Shown piece after piece: positions 1-11,234 of a stretch of DNA of 64,000 nucleotides; the first letter of the stretch is position 1; each line of letters begins with the position of its first letter. The DNA lies in the NCBI RefSeq assembly GCF_000224145.3, contig NC_020174.2, positions 3,169,152-3,233,151 on the forward strand, given 5' to 3'. The notes below the pieces were generated by a model that ran no database searches, was not told the DNA's origin, and was given only the letters and a program-made list of their open reading frames with translations. The DNA comes from Ciona intestinalis (taxonomy: Eukaryota > Chordata > Ascidiacea > Phlebobranchia > Cionidae). The position numbers and the translations under genes were made by a program.

Positions 1-41
1 NNNNNNNNNNNNNNNNNNNNNNNNNNNNNNNNNNNNNNNNN

Positions 42-142
42 GTTCGCTAGAACAGCAAGGGCCCAGTATCTCCGAGATAGAGCTAAAGAAATTGATCAAG
101 CGCCGAAAGAATGCTCTGACTCGTCCAGAATGGAAACCATAG
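42..142 (+). CDS. C-terminal fragment of an unidentified protein
   Basis: After the leading run of N, one plus-strand frame is open to a TAG at 140-142 and reads as a charged tail that includes EIELKKLIKRRKNALTRPEW followed by KP and the stop. The composition (Lys/Arg-rich helix, then a Pro-Trp end) looks like a genuine protein C-terminus and is richer in GC than the sequence just after it. The rest of the gene would lie left of the window. I do not recognise the family. It would converge on the ABC transporter gene on the other strand. Chance reading is possible because only about 33 codons are visible. Confidence 0.4.
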
Positions 143-324
143 TTTTTTTGTATAGTATATAGTAGCCTACACAGTTTCAGAAAATATATGAACTTCTATA
201 TGAGCAGTAAATGTAACATTAAGTAAATCTATACGACACTAATTCTTACAAATTTGTGTTTTTTTTCGAACGCAGCCGAAATGTGCACGAATAAGAAAAT
301 GTCACATGGTTTTATCTCGGTTAA

Positions 325-508
325 AGTACGGTGGGGGGATGGGAAAAAATTTTATTCTATTTTCTCGTCCCAATTGGTAGTAAACAAAGAATTATAAAAC
401 CGTATTCTCACAACTCCTATAGACCGTTGTTAAATGTATAAAACACGATCAGGATGTTTGGATATTATGTGCTAAAGGTGTCCCGTCTTCTCCAACTCTA
501 CTATATAT
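325..508 (+). mobile_element. GTAGGGTGGGG-family MITE
   Basis: Full copy left of the ABCB8 gene. Confidence 0.7.
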
Positions 509-965
509 AAAACCACTTTATTAAGCATACAATGTGGCACACGTTCAAATTATGGTGGGAGCATTTAGCTCCAAATTTTTTTCCCTTTGTTGCCACTGTC
601 AGGTATTGTATAAATAAAATGTTTGTTACTTCTAAAGAAATATACCACTGGGTCGAAAAAAAAACTGGAGACAGAACAGAGGTAATGGGTTTAAGGCTCA
701 TCGCTGCTATCATTGTGGGTGTATGTGTCATTGGGCAAGACTCTTAACGGCAATTGCTCCAAATAGGGTCAAACTTTAACAACAAAACTAACTAAATGGT
801 AATGTTTTTCACACAGGTCTTCTGATTGTAATAACGGTTACCTTATAGAAAAAAAATTGGCATGTTATGTATTAGGTCCAAGATTAAAACCAATAATCCC
901 CAAAAATAAATCAAATTAAGTCGATATAGTTAAATGATTAAATATGTGGCAGAATAAAGGATTTT

Positions 966-971
966 TTTATT
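966..971 (-). terminator. Poly(A) signal of the ABCB8-like gene
   Basis: Reading minus, AATAAA lies about 25 nt after the stop codon at 996-998, a normal position for the cleavage signal of this short 3' UTR. Confidence 0.55.
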
Positions 972-995
972 AAGATAAATTAAACAAACATTAAG

Positions 996-3900
996 TCACT
1001 CATTGGATTCTTGTAGTTTTATAAGTTCTGAGTAAATTCCTCCTTTCTTTTTTAAATCTTTATGGTTTCCAACCTACAGATATATAAGTTGTTTTAAATG
1101 ACAAAATAAATTTTCATTAAAAAAAATAAATTTTCAAGATTTCATAAAACAACATATAGTAGGGTGTCATAAGATGGGACACCTTTTCAATATATTTTCT
1201 TTTCCAATATGGAAAAAAATAAATTTTCAATAAAAATTTTTTTAAATCGTATCTTCACGACTGCCATAGATGGTTGTTAATTGTTTAAAACACATGATAT
1301 TTTGATATTATGTGTCCCATCTTCCCCTACCCTACTATATAGTACTGTGGGGTAACACGGGACACTTTAAGCACATATTGTCCTGATCGTGTTTTAAACA
1401 ATTAACAACGGTCTATAAGAGTCCTGACCAGAATAGAGTTTTATAATTCTTTACATGTTTTTTGTTTACTACCAAATGAGCCAAGAAAATAGAATGAAAA
1501 TGTGTTCCATATTTCCCCACCCATTTATACATTGAAAAATTTGAGATATATTTTAGCCATAACATAGCATGGCACAAAAACTTATATCTCTTTGAATATG
1601 GTAGCAGAGATCAAATTATTTAAAACGAAGAGAAGGGAATTAGCAGCTAAATGACGGTCGTTAAAACATGATTAAAAAACTAAACTAACATTCTATTTTT
1701 TAGAAACTTTAGAAATGTTTGTCATACACATAACAGCACGCTACAATACTAATAATAATTTTATCTTTCTCTTCCATTACGGTAGCAAATATTTAGAAAT
1801 ATTTTAAACAAAAAGTCAGGACATAGCGACAAAAAAACAGTTGTTAAAACACGCTTACAGTTAAAAACATATTTACATTTAATTGAAAGAAAAAAGGGGG
1901 GTCGCTACACCTTAATAAATACGTTAATGATTCACCTCAACAACCCTTCCCCCTTTCATCACCGCAATGACATCGGCATTTTTGATCGTGCTGAGTCGGT
2001 GAGCTATCACAAGGACTGTCCGGTTGACCATCACGTGATCAAGCGCCTCTTGCACCAAACGCTCAGATTCGGCGTCCAGGGCGCTAGTTGCTTCATCAAG
2101 TATAAGAATACCTGTGGTACATAAGAAATTAAGAATAAAATAACTTGTAAGTTGCTTGCTTTATCCTCGTGTGGCCGGAAAACGACAGTCGTTATCACAT
2201 GGGTTTATCACCTCATGCCAGCTTACGAGTAACCATGTATGTTACTTTGTAGATGGAATTTTTTGAGTTTTTTAATTATATTTTTTTAGAAATGGCTAAT
2301 AATTTGTACAACCCATTAGTGACCGCTGAGGTGGAGGAATTTCCCTTAAGTGTTGAGGATAAACATGTTACATATGTGGTAACCAGTAAGCGGGTATGAG
2401 GTGTATAAAACAGAAAACCTGTATTACAACACCTGTCGTTCCCCTCCACAAAAGGAAAAACAGGTTACATTCATTCATATAAACTATTTTTTAAAAAACA
2501 TAAAAAAAACTGACTTGGATTTTTAAGCAGTGCCCTCGCAATGGCAATCCTTTGTTTCTGACCCCCTGATAACGAGACCCCTCTTTCACCCACTATGGTA
2601 TTATAACCATCAGGAAAGTTTTGAATAAACGCATCAGCATTTGCAAGTTTGGCCGCCTTGATCACTTCTTGTTTACTTGCTTCCGGATTCCCATATTTAA
2701 TGTTTTCTTCCACACTACCAGAGAATAGAACGGGTTCCTGGAAAAAAATGATTGATTTTTTTGTTTTGTTTCTCTGTTAAAAACAGGAATAGTTAAAATT
2801 AATTAGGGTAAGATTTACTAATCTAACAATACTAATAACTTAAGTAATATTTGTCACATGACAGCAAGCCACAATAAATTGCCACAATAGGAATTATTGT
2901 GTTTTGTTTCTTTGATCACAGTAACAAAAACTTATACTGATATACTTTAGAAAACGACAGTCGTCAAACACAGGTGTTCTGTTTCATACACCTCATGCCA
3001 GCTTAGCAGTTACCATGTATGTTACTTTGTGGGTAATTATTCTTTGAATTTTTTTGCACTTTAAAATTAACATAAACAAAACTCTGCATCATAAAACTAA
3101 CATAACAAACTGTAATGATATGAAAATTGCCCCTTCTCTTTAAGATCATTATTACCTGGTTAATATAACCAATAGCTTTCCCTCTAAGCCATGAAGGGTC
3201 GAGTTCCGAAATATTTATGCCGTCTAAAGTTACTTTACCAGAGGTGGGGTCGTAAAACCTTTCAACTAGGCTTGCCACAGTTGATTTACCTTAACGAGTG
3301 AATTAATGTTATTTATTTTTATTTATCCTTGCATGGTGAGGCAAGAACACTCGTTAAAACATGAGTGTTCCGTTTCATACACCTCGTGCTTGCCTAAAAA
3401 CAAATATGTAACTCAATTACACGTATGAAACGTTGTCGCTATACTCTGTCTTTTCGTTTTAAATATTTCTAAATCTTTGCTACCGTAATTAAAGAGACAA
3501 ATAAAGTTATTATTATTATTATAGTAGGGTGGGGGAGATGGGACAGCTTTTCATTCTTTCTTGTCCCATTTAGTAGCAAACAAAGAACATTTAAAGAATT
3601 ATAAAACTGTAGCATTGCGACTACTACAGACCATTGTTAATTGTTTAAAACACGATCCGAACATTTGGATATTATGTGCTAAATGTGTCCACTCTACTAA
3701 ATTTAAATATTTATAAATTTTCGCGACTGTAATCAAAGAGACAAATAAAGACATTATTTCAAATTACAACATACCTGCTCCAGACAATCCACACAACGCC
3801 ACAGTCTGGCATGGCTTAATATCAAGTGAGACTCCTTTTAATACTTCATGGCCCTGGCGTTGTGGGTACGTGAAGTGAACATCGTCAAACTTTAAATGTC

Positions 3901-6900
3901 CAAGTAAACAATGGTATGGAATAATACGACCACCATGAGTGGGTATGCTGGATAATTTGTAGTGTGGTTAGTATTGAAGATAGCAACAACATGTATAGTA
4001 GGGTGGGGGAAGATGGAAAACCTTATTATTCTATTTTCTTCTCACATTTGGTAGTAAACAAAAAACATTTAAAAAATTCTAGAACTGTATCCTCACGACT
4101 CCTATAGACCGTTGTCAGTTGTTTAAAGCATGATCAGGATATTTGGATGTTATGTGCTGAAGGTGTCCCATCTTCCCTCATCCCACTATATATATGGTGT
4201 GAAAGTATATACTGAAAACATGGCACCCTGCCGTGGCACAGTGGTTACCAGACCGCCACTAACCCAGGAGTAGTGGGTTTCCGGCACGACGCTGCTACCA
4301 TTCTGGGCGTATGTGTCCTTGGGCAAGACACTTAACGCCAATTGCTCCAATACAGTGGTCACTAACAGGTTATCCAAATTATCAGCCATACGTTAAATAT
4401 CCAAAAAAATAATCCTTCACAAAGTAACATACTTGGTAACTCGTAAGCTGGCACGATGTTTGTGAAACAGAACACCCGTGTTTAACGACTGTCATTTCCC
4501 GGCCACACGAGGATAAAGCAAGTTACATTCATTTATAAAATACCTTGGTTGTTTGTGTATATATTCAAACACCCTTCCACCAGCAGTAACACCACGTACA
4601 GCTGTTCCAGATAACACCGACAACGAAGCTAAAGAGCGTTGGATCATTTGTGCCGATACCAAGAACGACATCAGCTGACCTGGAAATAAAAAGAATGTTT
4701 AAATTGACCAATGTATATATAAGCATGTAAAGGGACCTGGGGCTTAGGTCAAAATGGGCTTATTGCCACAACATTGTATATGCTCATTCTATTCTATATG
4801 GGTAGGTCCTACAGCATGGCACGCTATGGAACCTGAGATTTAGATCACAGTTGGCCCATTACCCCAGCATTGTATATGTACATTCTATTCTTTATAGGTA
4901 AGTTCTACTGCAAGGCATGCCATGGGATCTGAAATTTAGATCAGAGTTGCCCATTACCCAAATATTGTATATGTACATTTTATTCTATATGGGTAAGATC
5001 TTACAGCAAGGCACGCAATGGAACCTGAGATTTAGATCAGAGTTGGCCTATCACCCTAACATTGTATATGCTCATTCTATTGTATATGGGTGAGGTACTA
5101 CAGTGAGGCTCACTATAGAACCGAGATTTGGGGCAGATTTGGCCCATTACCCTAACAATGTATATGCACATTCTATTCTATAAGGGCAATGCACAATAGA
5201 GAAACTGGGATATAGACCATTGTAACCAGTTAGGTCTAATTGTAATCCAGAGTCATAGAAACACAGAGTAGTTATTGTGTTTCAAAAAGCTTTGACTTTT
5301 ACAATGAGTTTAAACAAACTTGATAGTTTTTGTTTTTTTTGGGGGGTTTCATACGCTCATAATGGTGGCAGTGAAGAGCTATGGGGGGCGGGTGGCAACG
5401 TAAAATAGCTTATATTTTCTTTATCCTACATTTCTTGTAAAAAATATAAAATTATTCATATTAAATAACTAAAAGACCACAAATTCAACAGTTCTAAATT
5501 TCTTTTCGACTTTTTTTGATAGAGAAAACAAATAACGAGCGTTTTTTATATTTTCCAACCTTTAAATTTCTTCTAAATTTCCCTTTAAACTAGTAAAAAC
5601 CATGAATGAATGTAATGTATGAATGTAACTTACTTTTATCCTCACATGGCCGGAAAAACAAAATCTTTATAACACAGGTGTTCATACACCCTTGGCCANN
5701 NNNNNNNNNNNNNNNNNNNNNNNNNNNNNNNNNNNNNNNNNNNNNNNNNNNNNNNNNNNNNNNNNNNNNNNNNNNNNNNNNNNNNNNNNNNNNNNNNNNN
5801 NNNNNNNNNNNNNNNNNNNNNNNCGATCAAAACAATCAATGGAATTGTACCAGCAAGTGCTAGGGTTAACTTAGGTGAGGTAGAATACAAACTACATATA
5901 CAACCAACAGTTTGGGTGGAACTACGTATTCCTTNGCGATACACACAGCTTGAAAGAACTCTTGAAATCCTAAGATTCAATGCAGGTATCAACAATGTGG
6001 TGTTTGAAACAATGTGTTAAAATGCTCGAACTGTACAGTTTAAGATTCAATCATGTTTTGCATTTTTTTGTATATTATTTATTTAGTTTATTATCAAGGT
6101 TTGATGTTGAATGCTCGAGATCACATACTGTATGGTATGATTATCCGGCGCCGTGGCTCAGTTGGTTAGCGTGCTTGCATCCAACCCAGAGGTGATGGGT
6201 TCAAAGCTTGTCCCTGCTACCAATGTGGGCGTATGTGTCCTTAGGAAAGACCCTTAATGGCAATTTCTCCGACCCAGTGGCCACTAATGGGTTGTCCAAA
6301 TTATCAGTCACACTCATAATAAAAAAGAGAAAAAATATCCCCCAAACAATAATCACCCACAAAGTAACATACATGGTAACTCTTAAGCTGACACGAGGTG
6401 TATTAACACCTGTGTTATACTGACTGTTGATTTCCGGACATGCGAGGATAAAGTAAGTTACATTCATTCATTCATTACCTGAACATCAGAAGTAAGTCTA
6501 TCAATAAGTTCCCCCGTCTTATGTTCATCATGAAACGCAACATCTTGCTGGAGAAAACTTTTAAATAAGTTTGTTCTCAGTTTGCAAGCCACATTTTCGC
6601 CCAGATGGCTCAATAATGAAATATAAAGAAAGGTTGTGAACCCCTGAAACATAAGGATATATATATTGAAATTTTTAAAGCAACATAAACCTTTGTATTT
6701 TACATAACATATAGATACTGCAATTTTACATTGAACAGAATTTTATTTAAAATTTGAAAGTATCCTAGGTGAATTTTTTATCGTTCATAAAATATAGTGC
6801 AATTTTACATTGACAGGATTTTTTTCTGTAGAGTTATACCATCTTTTTTCTGTAAGTTTGGGTGTATAAGGTGACACCCAGATTTTTTAAAACAAGGGTG

Positions 6901-9900
6901 ACCAAAAAGCTCTTACCCTGGTATTATGTGTTTATACAAACAAGCACAGCTTAAGTATATTGCATTTACCACATTGGTGAATGAGGTTACCTATGTTTGA
7001 TGACTATGAGTGTAACTGTATTTTAAAAATGTCACCCCAGATTTTACCCTGTTGTTAATTGTCTATAAAAACAAGCAGAGTCAAAGTACATTACATTCAA
7101 CAAATTATTTAAAAGGTCCCCTATTTTTGATGACTATGAGTGTAACTGTATTTTAAAAATGTCACCCCAGATTTTACCCTGTTGTTAATTGTCTATAAAA
7201 ACAAGAGTCAAAGTACATTACATTCAACACATTAATCAAAAGGTCCCCTATTTTTGATGACTATGAGTGTAACTGTACTTTAAAACTTCACCCCAGACTT
7301 TACCCTGCTGTTAAGTGTCTAGCCTATACATACAAACAGAGCCAAAGTATATTACATTCACCATATTAATCAATAAGGTTCCCTGTATTTAACGACTATA
7401 GTCTATGAGTGTAACTGAGTTTTTAAGATCTCTAGGAATTAACTGCCAATGAATTGCTGACACCATTTGTAGTATTGTAATACCTTCAAAAAACGTTTTG
7501 ACTTGCTTATTCATCAAAAACTACATCAATAAACTAATCTCTTTGAATAAACAATAAACCGCTGATATGCCAGGTTTTCCCCGAAATATATTGTATTGTA
7601 ACGTCACAACGAAATATTGTATTGTAACGTCACAGTGCCTGCTAGAGAGTGGAGAGACATTTTTTACAAGTTTGAAATTTTATTATTGAAACGTTCACAA
7701 CTATTAAATTAAAGCAAATTTTTACAAACTAGCCGTTAATTCAGGATCAGCAGACATAAAACTTTGTTCATGTGCAAAAAACTGCGCAAAGTGCAACCAT
7801 GAAAACCGTGGGCCAGGCCCTTTAAAACTTCATTAACATGATACCTATAATGTGGACCCAGCAAACAGGCTTCACCAATGTCCGGCGCCCTGGCGTAGTG
7901 GTTAGCGCGCCTGCCTGTAACCATTAGAAAATGGGTTCAAGGCCTGTCGCTGCTACCATTGTGGGCGTATTTGTCCTTGGGCAAGACACTTAACGACAAG
8001 TGCTCCANNNNNNNNNNNNNNNNNNNNNNNNNNNNNNNNNNNNNNNNNNNNNNNNNNTTATCATTCATTCACCTGGCATAAATACAGAGCCATTAACTGT
8101 ATGACTGGTTCACGAAGTCCTTTCATATAATCAGCCACATTTGACAAACCAGTTTGAGCTTGTTGGTTCAATATATTAATAAGTTCCCCCAAGGCACCCG
8201 GGATCTTCATGTTAACGAATGCACCCACCAAAGCACTCTGTAAAAAAACTTAAATTAATGGTTGTCGTTACTTTGCAATATGTTTATATGATACATAAAT
8301 ACAAACTGCAAAGGTATAGATATGAATGAATAAATGACTTACTTTATCCTCGCGTGGCCAGAAAACGACAGTTGTTTTTACAAGGGTTTAACACCTCGTG
8401 CCACCTTACGAGTTACCCTGTATATTACTTTGTGAGTAATTATCTTTTTGGATTTTTTTATTTTTTTATGTATGGCTGATAATTTTGGATAACCCATTAT
8501 TGACCAATAGGTTGGAGTAATTGCTGTGTTTTACCAAAAAAACATACACCCACAATGCTAGCAGTATCGAGCCTTGAACCCAATACCTCTGGGTTATAGA
8601 CAGGCACGCTAACCACTATGCCACAGCGCCGGACAAATAAAATAATAACTTTATTTATCTCTTCGATTACGATGGCAAAAATTAAGAAAGATTTTAAACG
8701 AAAAGACAGGATATCACAACGAAACAACAGTTGTTAAAACACGCTTACTGTTAAAACCATATTTACGTTTAATTGGAAGAAAATAAGCGTAGTCGCTACA
8801 CCCTACCATAATTGCCAGACTAAGAGGTAGAATCTCTGGCAGCAAATAGTCGTTGAAGAACTCTGTCCATGAAAACTCTTTAGCAACAACATTATTTTCT
8901 GCTTCAATCGGTTTTTCTAATCCGTGGCATATTACATGGGAACCTATAATTTACATAAAGGTTAACCAGCAAATCACATTCATTTGCTTATATTAGATGA
9001 ATGAAAAAAACCCGTGCCACCTTACGAGTTACAAGTGTAAGTTTTTATGTGGGTAATTATTCTTTTTATTTTATTTTTATGTATGGCTGATAATTTAAAC
9101 AACTAAATTGTGACCACTGGGTTTGAGCGATTTCCGGTAAGTGTCTTGCCCAAGGACAAATATGCCTACAATAGTAGCAGCGAGCCTTGAACCCATTACA
9201 TACGGTTGAGAGCCAGGCACCGTAAAATATGTCACGGCGCCGGACAAAACAGATTTCGGTGCTAGTGAAGAAGCTCCCCCCCACCTTATTTGCTAACCAC
9301 TAACCCCTATAACCACTAACTACTAACCCCCTAACCATCAACACCTAACCCCCTAACCTAGGAGTTAGGAGTTAGTGGTTAGCAAATAAGGTGGGGGGAG
9401 ATTTTTTACTAGCACCAAGATTTCTTTACTTATTTTAAATGAAATATTGATCAGTATGCAAAAAAGCCATAGTACATATTGTATAGTAAGTTATAGCAGT
9501 GCTCTTCAACCGGTGTGCACGGTGCACTCTAGGGTGCACCAAAATATGCCCGGGGTGCACCAGTGCAAAAAGGTATACAAGGGTGCATCACAAACTTCAA
9601 CAATTTTCAGCAATATTTTTTTATTTTAAACTTTTTTAACCAATTTAGCCACTTTCCTACATTTTTTATATGAATTCTATATCTTGCATCACTGGCAATT
9701 GTGAAACTTCATTAGTTTTACGTTAAAGCAATCAGGGGTGCATGAGTTCCACGCAACAACTTTAGGGATTCACCAACCCATAAAAGGTTGAACAGCACTG
9801 AGTTATAGTACATATACAGCTATAGTACATATTGTAACGTACCGCTTAACTTTAAGGCTTGAGATACTGAAACTATAGCTGTACCACTGATCGCAGTAAA

Positions 9901-10077
9901 CTGTGCCAAACGCTTGATATTCTTATTCTTTAACCAAGTGCATTTTTGAAATTCGGCTTTTAAAATTTGCTTTGCATTTCGTAACGTCGACTTTGAAACT
10001 AATAGTGTTTGATTGACAGGTAAACGTAACTTCAAAGCATGTCTACCAACAAGTAAACTGATATATTGGAAATGCAT
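996..10077 (-). CDS. ABCB8: ABCB8-like mitochondrial ABC half-transporter
   Basis: Half-transporter expected in the mitochondrial inner membrane. Exons (gene order): 9843-10077, 8807-8943, 8073-8237, 6479-6643, 5969 down into the gap at 5823, 4544-4679, 3775-3947, 3156-3289, 2515-2737, 1936-2111, 996-1073; phases match at every visible join. The start [20 protein letters not shown] opens a stretch with many Lys/Arg and no acidic residue for about 40 residues, as in a mitochondrial presequence. The transmembrane part follows, including [14 protein letters not shown] and [12 protein letters not shown]. The nucleotide-binding domain is complete: Walker A GLSGAGKST, Q-loop INQEPVLF, signature LSGGQKQR, Walker [14 protein letters not shown]-loop [29 protein letters not shown] and the ending [13 protein letters not shown] favour ABCB8 over ABCB10 (comparison from memory). 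About 100 residues of the membrane domain fall in the N gap 5699-5823. A single n at 5935 breaks the frame and is probably an assembly error. Confidence 0.93.
1154..1524. mobile_element. Two MITE copies in inverted, abutting arrangement
   Basis: A plus copy (1154-1340) joins a minus copy (1337-1524) at a shared TATAGTA, in the last ABCB8 intron. Confidence 0.7.
2150..2375 (-). mobile_element. SINE fragment
   Basis: Tail and body without the head; a smaller piece of the same type lies at 2945-3035. Confidence 0.55.
3521..3700 (+). mobile_element. GTAGGGTGGGG-family MITE, right end degraded
   Basis: The left inverted end is intact; inserted at the TTA tail of a non-LTR-like element (3440-3515). 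Confidence 0.65.
3994..4192 (+). mobile_element. GTAGGGTGGGG-family MITE
   Basis: Full copy in an ABCB8 intron. Confidence 0.75.
4228..4530 (+). mobile_element. SINE, near full length
   Basis: Head CTGCCGTGGCACAGTGGTTA, tail CATTCATTTATA, ending near the ABCB8 exon at 4544. Confidence 0.75.
4725..5230. repeat. About five tandem copies of a 96-97 bp unit
   Basis: Each unit carries ATTCTATTCTATATGGGTA, a GGCACGCTATGG-like block and GGCCCATTACCC; the ATTCTATTC blocks recur every 95-97 bp. The array sits in an ABCB8 intron. Single or double units recur at about 26035-26120, 53925-54000, 54860-55045 and 63055-63125, so the unit is dispersed as well as tandem. Confidence 0.8.
6147..6475 (+). mobile_element. 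tRNA-derived SINE, near full length
   Basis: The head GGCGCCGTGGCTCAGTTGG resembles a tRNA box A region and GGGTTCAAAGC resembles box B, followed by a family-specific body and a (CATT)n tail. The tail ends only three bases before the 5' splice site of the minus-strand ABCB8 exon 6479-6643. It is a retroposon, not a working tRNA gene: nothing after box B can close a tRNA acceptor stem. Confidence 0.8.
6835..7430. repeat. Tandem array of a roughly 128 bp unit
   Basis: Four diverged units, each with GTGTAACTG and CACCCCAGATTTTACCCTG blocks; the first three GTGTAACTG blocks are about 128 bp apart. It lies in an ABCB8 intron. Confidence 0.75.
7881..8071 (+). mobile_element. SINE interrupted by an N gap
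   Basis: The tRNA-like head (GGCGTAGTGGTTAGCGC, then ATGGGTTCAAGGCC) runs into the gap 8008-8057. After the gap only the ATTC tail remains, touching the 5' splice site of the ABCB8 exon 8073-8237. Confidence 0.7.
8322..8632 (-). mobile_element. SINE, near full length
   Basis: Reverse orientation: the ATTC tail is at the low coordinate and the tRNA-like head ends with GGCGC near 8630. A non-LTR-type 3' end element (8636-8810) is inserted right next to the head. Confidence 0.75.
8636..8810 (-). mobile_element. Non-LTR-like 3' end element with TTA tail
   Basis: Read minus, the element starts GTGTAGCGAC, contains AACAACTGTTGTTTCGTTG and ends in AATAAAGTTATTATT. That AATAAA plus TTA-repeat end suggests the 3' end of a retroposed RNA. 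The same consensus recurs at about 20 places in this window, in both orientations. It stops beside the ABCB8 exon at 8807. Confidence 0.65.
9005..9246 (-). mobile_element. SINE copy, reverse orientation
   Basis: The body and tRNA-like head are recognisable (AACCCATTACATACGGTTG, then a degraded box A); the ATTC tail is poorly kept. Confidence 0.6.
9258..9417. mobile_element. Foldback (inverted-repeat) element
   Basis: Two arms of about 45 bp face each other. The inner 30 bp, CACCTTATTTGCTAACCACT on one side and its complement on the other, match almost perfectly, and the outer parts share GGTGCTAGT / ACTAGCACC. The loop is made of CTAACCCC-type motifs. Related diverged sequences appear near 43430-43560 and 60545-60680. 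Confidence 0.75.
9497..9800. mobile_element. hAT-type MITE with 8-bp target duplication
   Basis: Terminal inverted repeats CAGTGCTCTTCAACC and GGTTGAACAGCACTG differ at one of 15 positions, and the element is flanked by the identical 8-bp direct repeat AGTTATAG (9489-9496 and 9801-9808). An 8-bp duplication with CAG-type ends is the hallmark of the hAT superfamily. At 304 bp with no transposase frame it is non-autonomous. Confidence 0.85.
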
Positions 10078-11234
10078 TTTATTTTTTCATGAAAAAGCAA
10101 GAATTGCCAACTTTCGGCAAGGGGAATTTATGGGGAATGGCCCCAAGACGTTTTGACATAGATGTTTTATATATTTTTATTTTGTTTTACGCCGACCATT
10201 TTTTCCTAATCAGTAAAACCAAAGAAATTAAAACATCTCTTTGGTAAGACTGTAAGTTACTCTTGGGTTGCAGCATCGTTGCACAAAAGAAGGCCATCCA
10301 ATCTAAAGTGACAAAGCATCGTTCGAATATATTTCTAGGCGCTGTGGCAAAGTGGTTGGTGGATCTACCATTTACAAGTTCAAACAGCCAACGGCAAACT
10401 TTATAACACAGGTGTTCTGTTTTATACACCTCGTACGAGTTATCACGTATGTAACTTTGGGGGTGATTTCTTGTATGGCTGACGATTTGGACAACCCATT
10501 AGTTACCACCGGGTTGGAGCAATTACATTATCTGTGTTAAAACTCCCACACATGGGCGTCGCCAAGGGGGTGCCTGAGGGGCCACGGTCCCCCCCAAATT
10601 TTGAGTTTTACAGTAATGTTATTGGTGAAAAAATAAAATAAAGTTTTACACGTGCTAAACAGTGATGTTCAAATGGGAAATCTCGATCCGGTTCCGGATC
10701 TTTTTTCAAATTAAAAGAAAAAGAAAAAAAGAAAACATTTAAGCCCGTTTTTAAATTTCTTACACATGCTAAATGATGAGGTGCCAATCCCTATTATAAC
10801 GCAAATAATCGCCGTGTGAAATGCTATTATGTCGTAATTAGTTGCCAGGTCAAACAATCGCTATTATGATGGATGAACTCACGTGTGAATCCATACTATT
10901 TCGTAATAAACAGTCTACCTGCTAGCTAAGAAAAACAAATCTCAAATTTCGTGACAAAAATGGCTGGTGGTAGGCAACGAATGGAGTTTTCAATGTAGTT
11001 GTAGATAGTTGCGTTTTCATGCGGCGTAATTGTGAAAAATAAATGCCATTCATAGTACGCCTTCCCGTGTTTTGTGTTGTAATTAGAATGTTTTTCAAAC
11101 TCAAAATACAACCGTAAAACATTTGGCCCCCACCAAAATTTTAGGCTGGCTACGCCGTTGCTCCTACAGTTATTAAGCCTATGTATCACTGTTAGTAATT
11201 TTCTAATTCAACCATCATCGGTATGTTGTTAACT
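10078..11234. other. Intergenic DNA with repeat remnants
   Basis: Between the ABCB8 start and the stop of the glycosyltransferase. It holds a partial SINE (about 10385-10535) and, at about 10551-11160, a possible DNA-transposon remnant with imperfect inverted ends (GGGCGTCGCCAAGGGGG left, GGCTGGCTACGCCG right). No gene is supported. Confidence 0.5.

Larger units (their letters stand above)
142..995. other. Intergenic stretch between convergent gene ends
   Basis: No coding signal is visible beyond the fragment at its left edge. It holds one MITE copy (325-508), the 5' part of a plus-strand SINE (about 655-770) and AT-rich sequence. Confidence 0.6.

Noticed and set aside
1924..1926. In-frame TAA as the end of the ABCB8 protein
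   Set aside because: A donor GAG/GTGAAT comes just before it, and the exon at 996-1073 supplies the family's usual C-terminus in the right phase.
1927..2124. 65-codon plus-strand frame
   Set aside because: Shadow of the minus-strand Walker B / H-loop exon of ABCB8.
6147..6220. tRNA gene
   Set aside because: Box A and B look-alikes are present but no acceptor stem closes and dozens of similar heads lead into the same SINE body.
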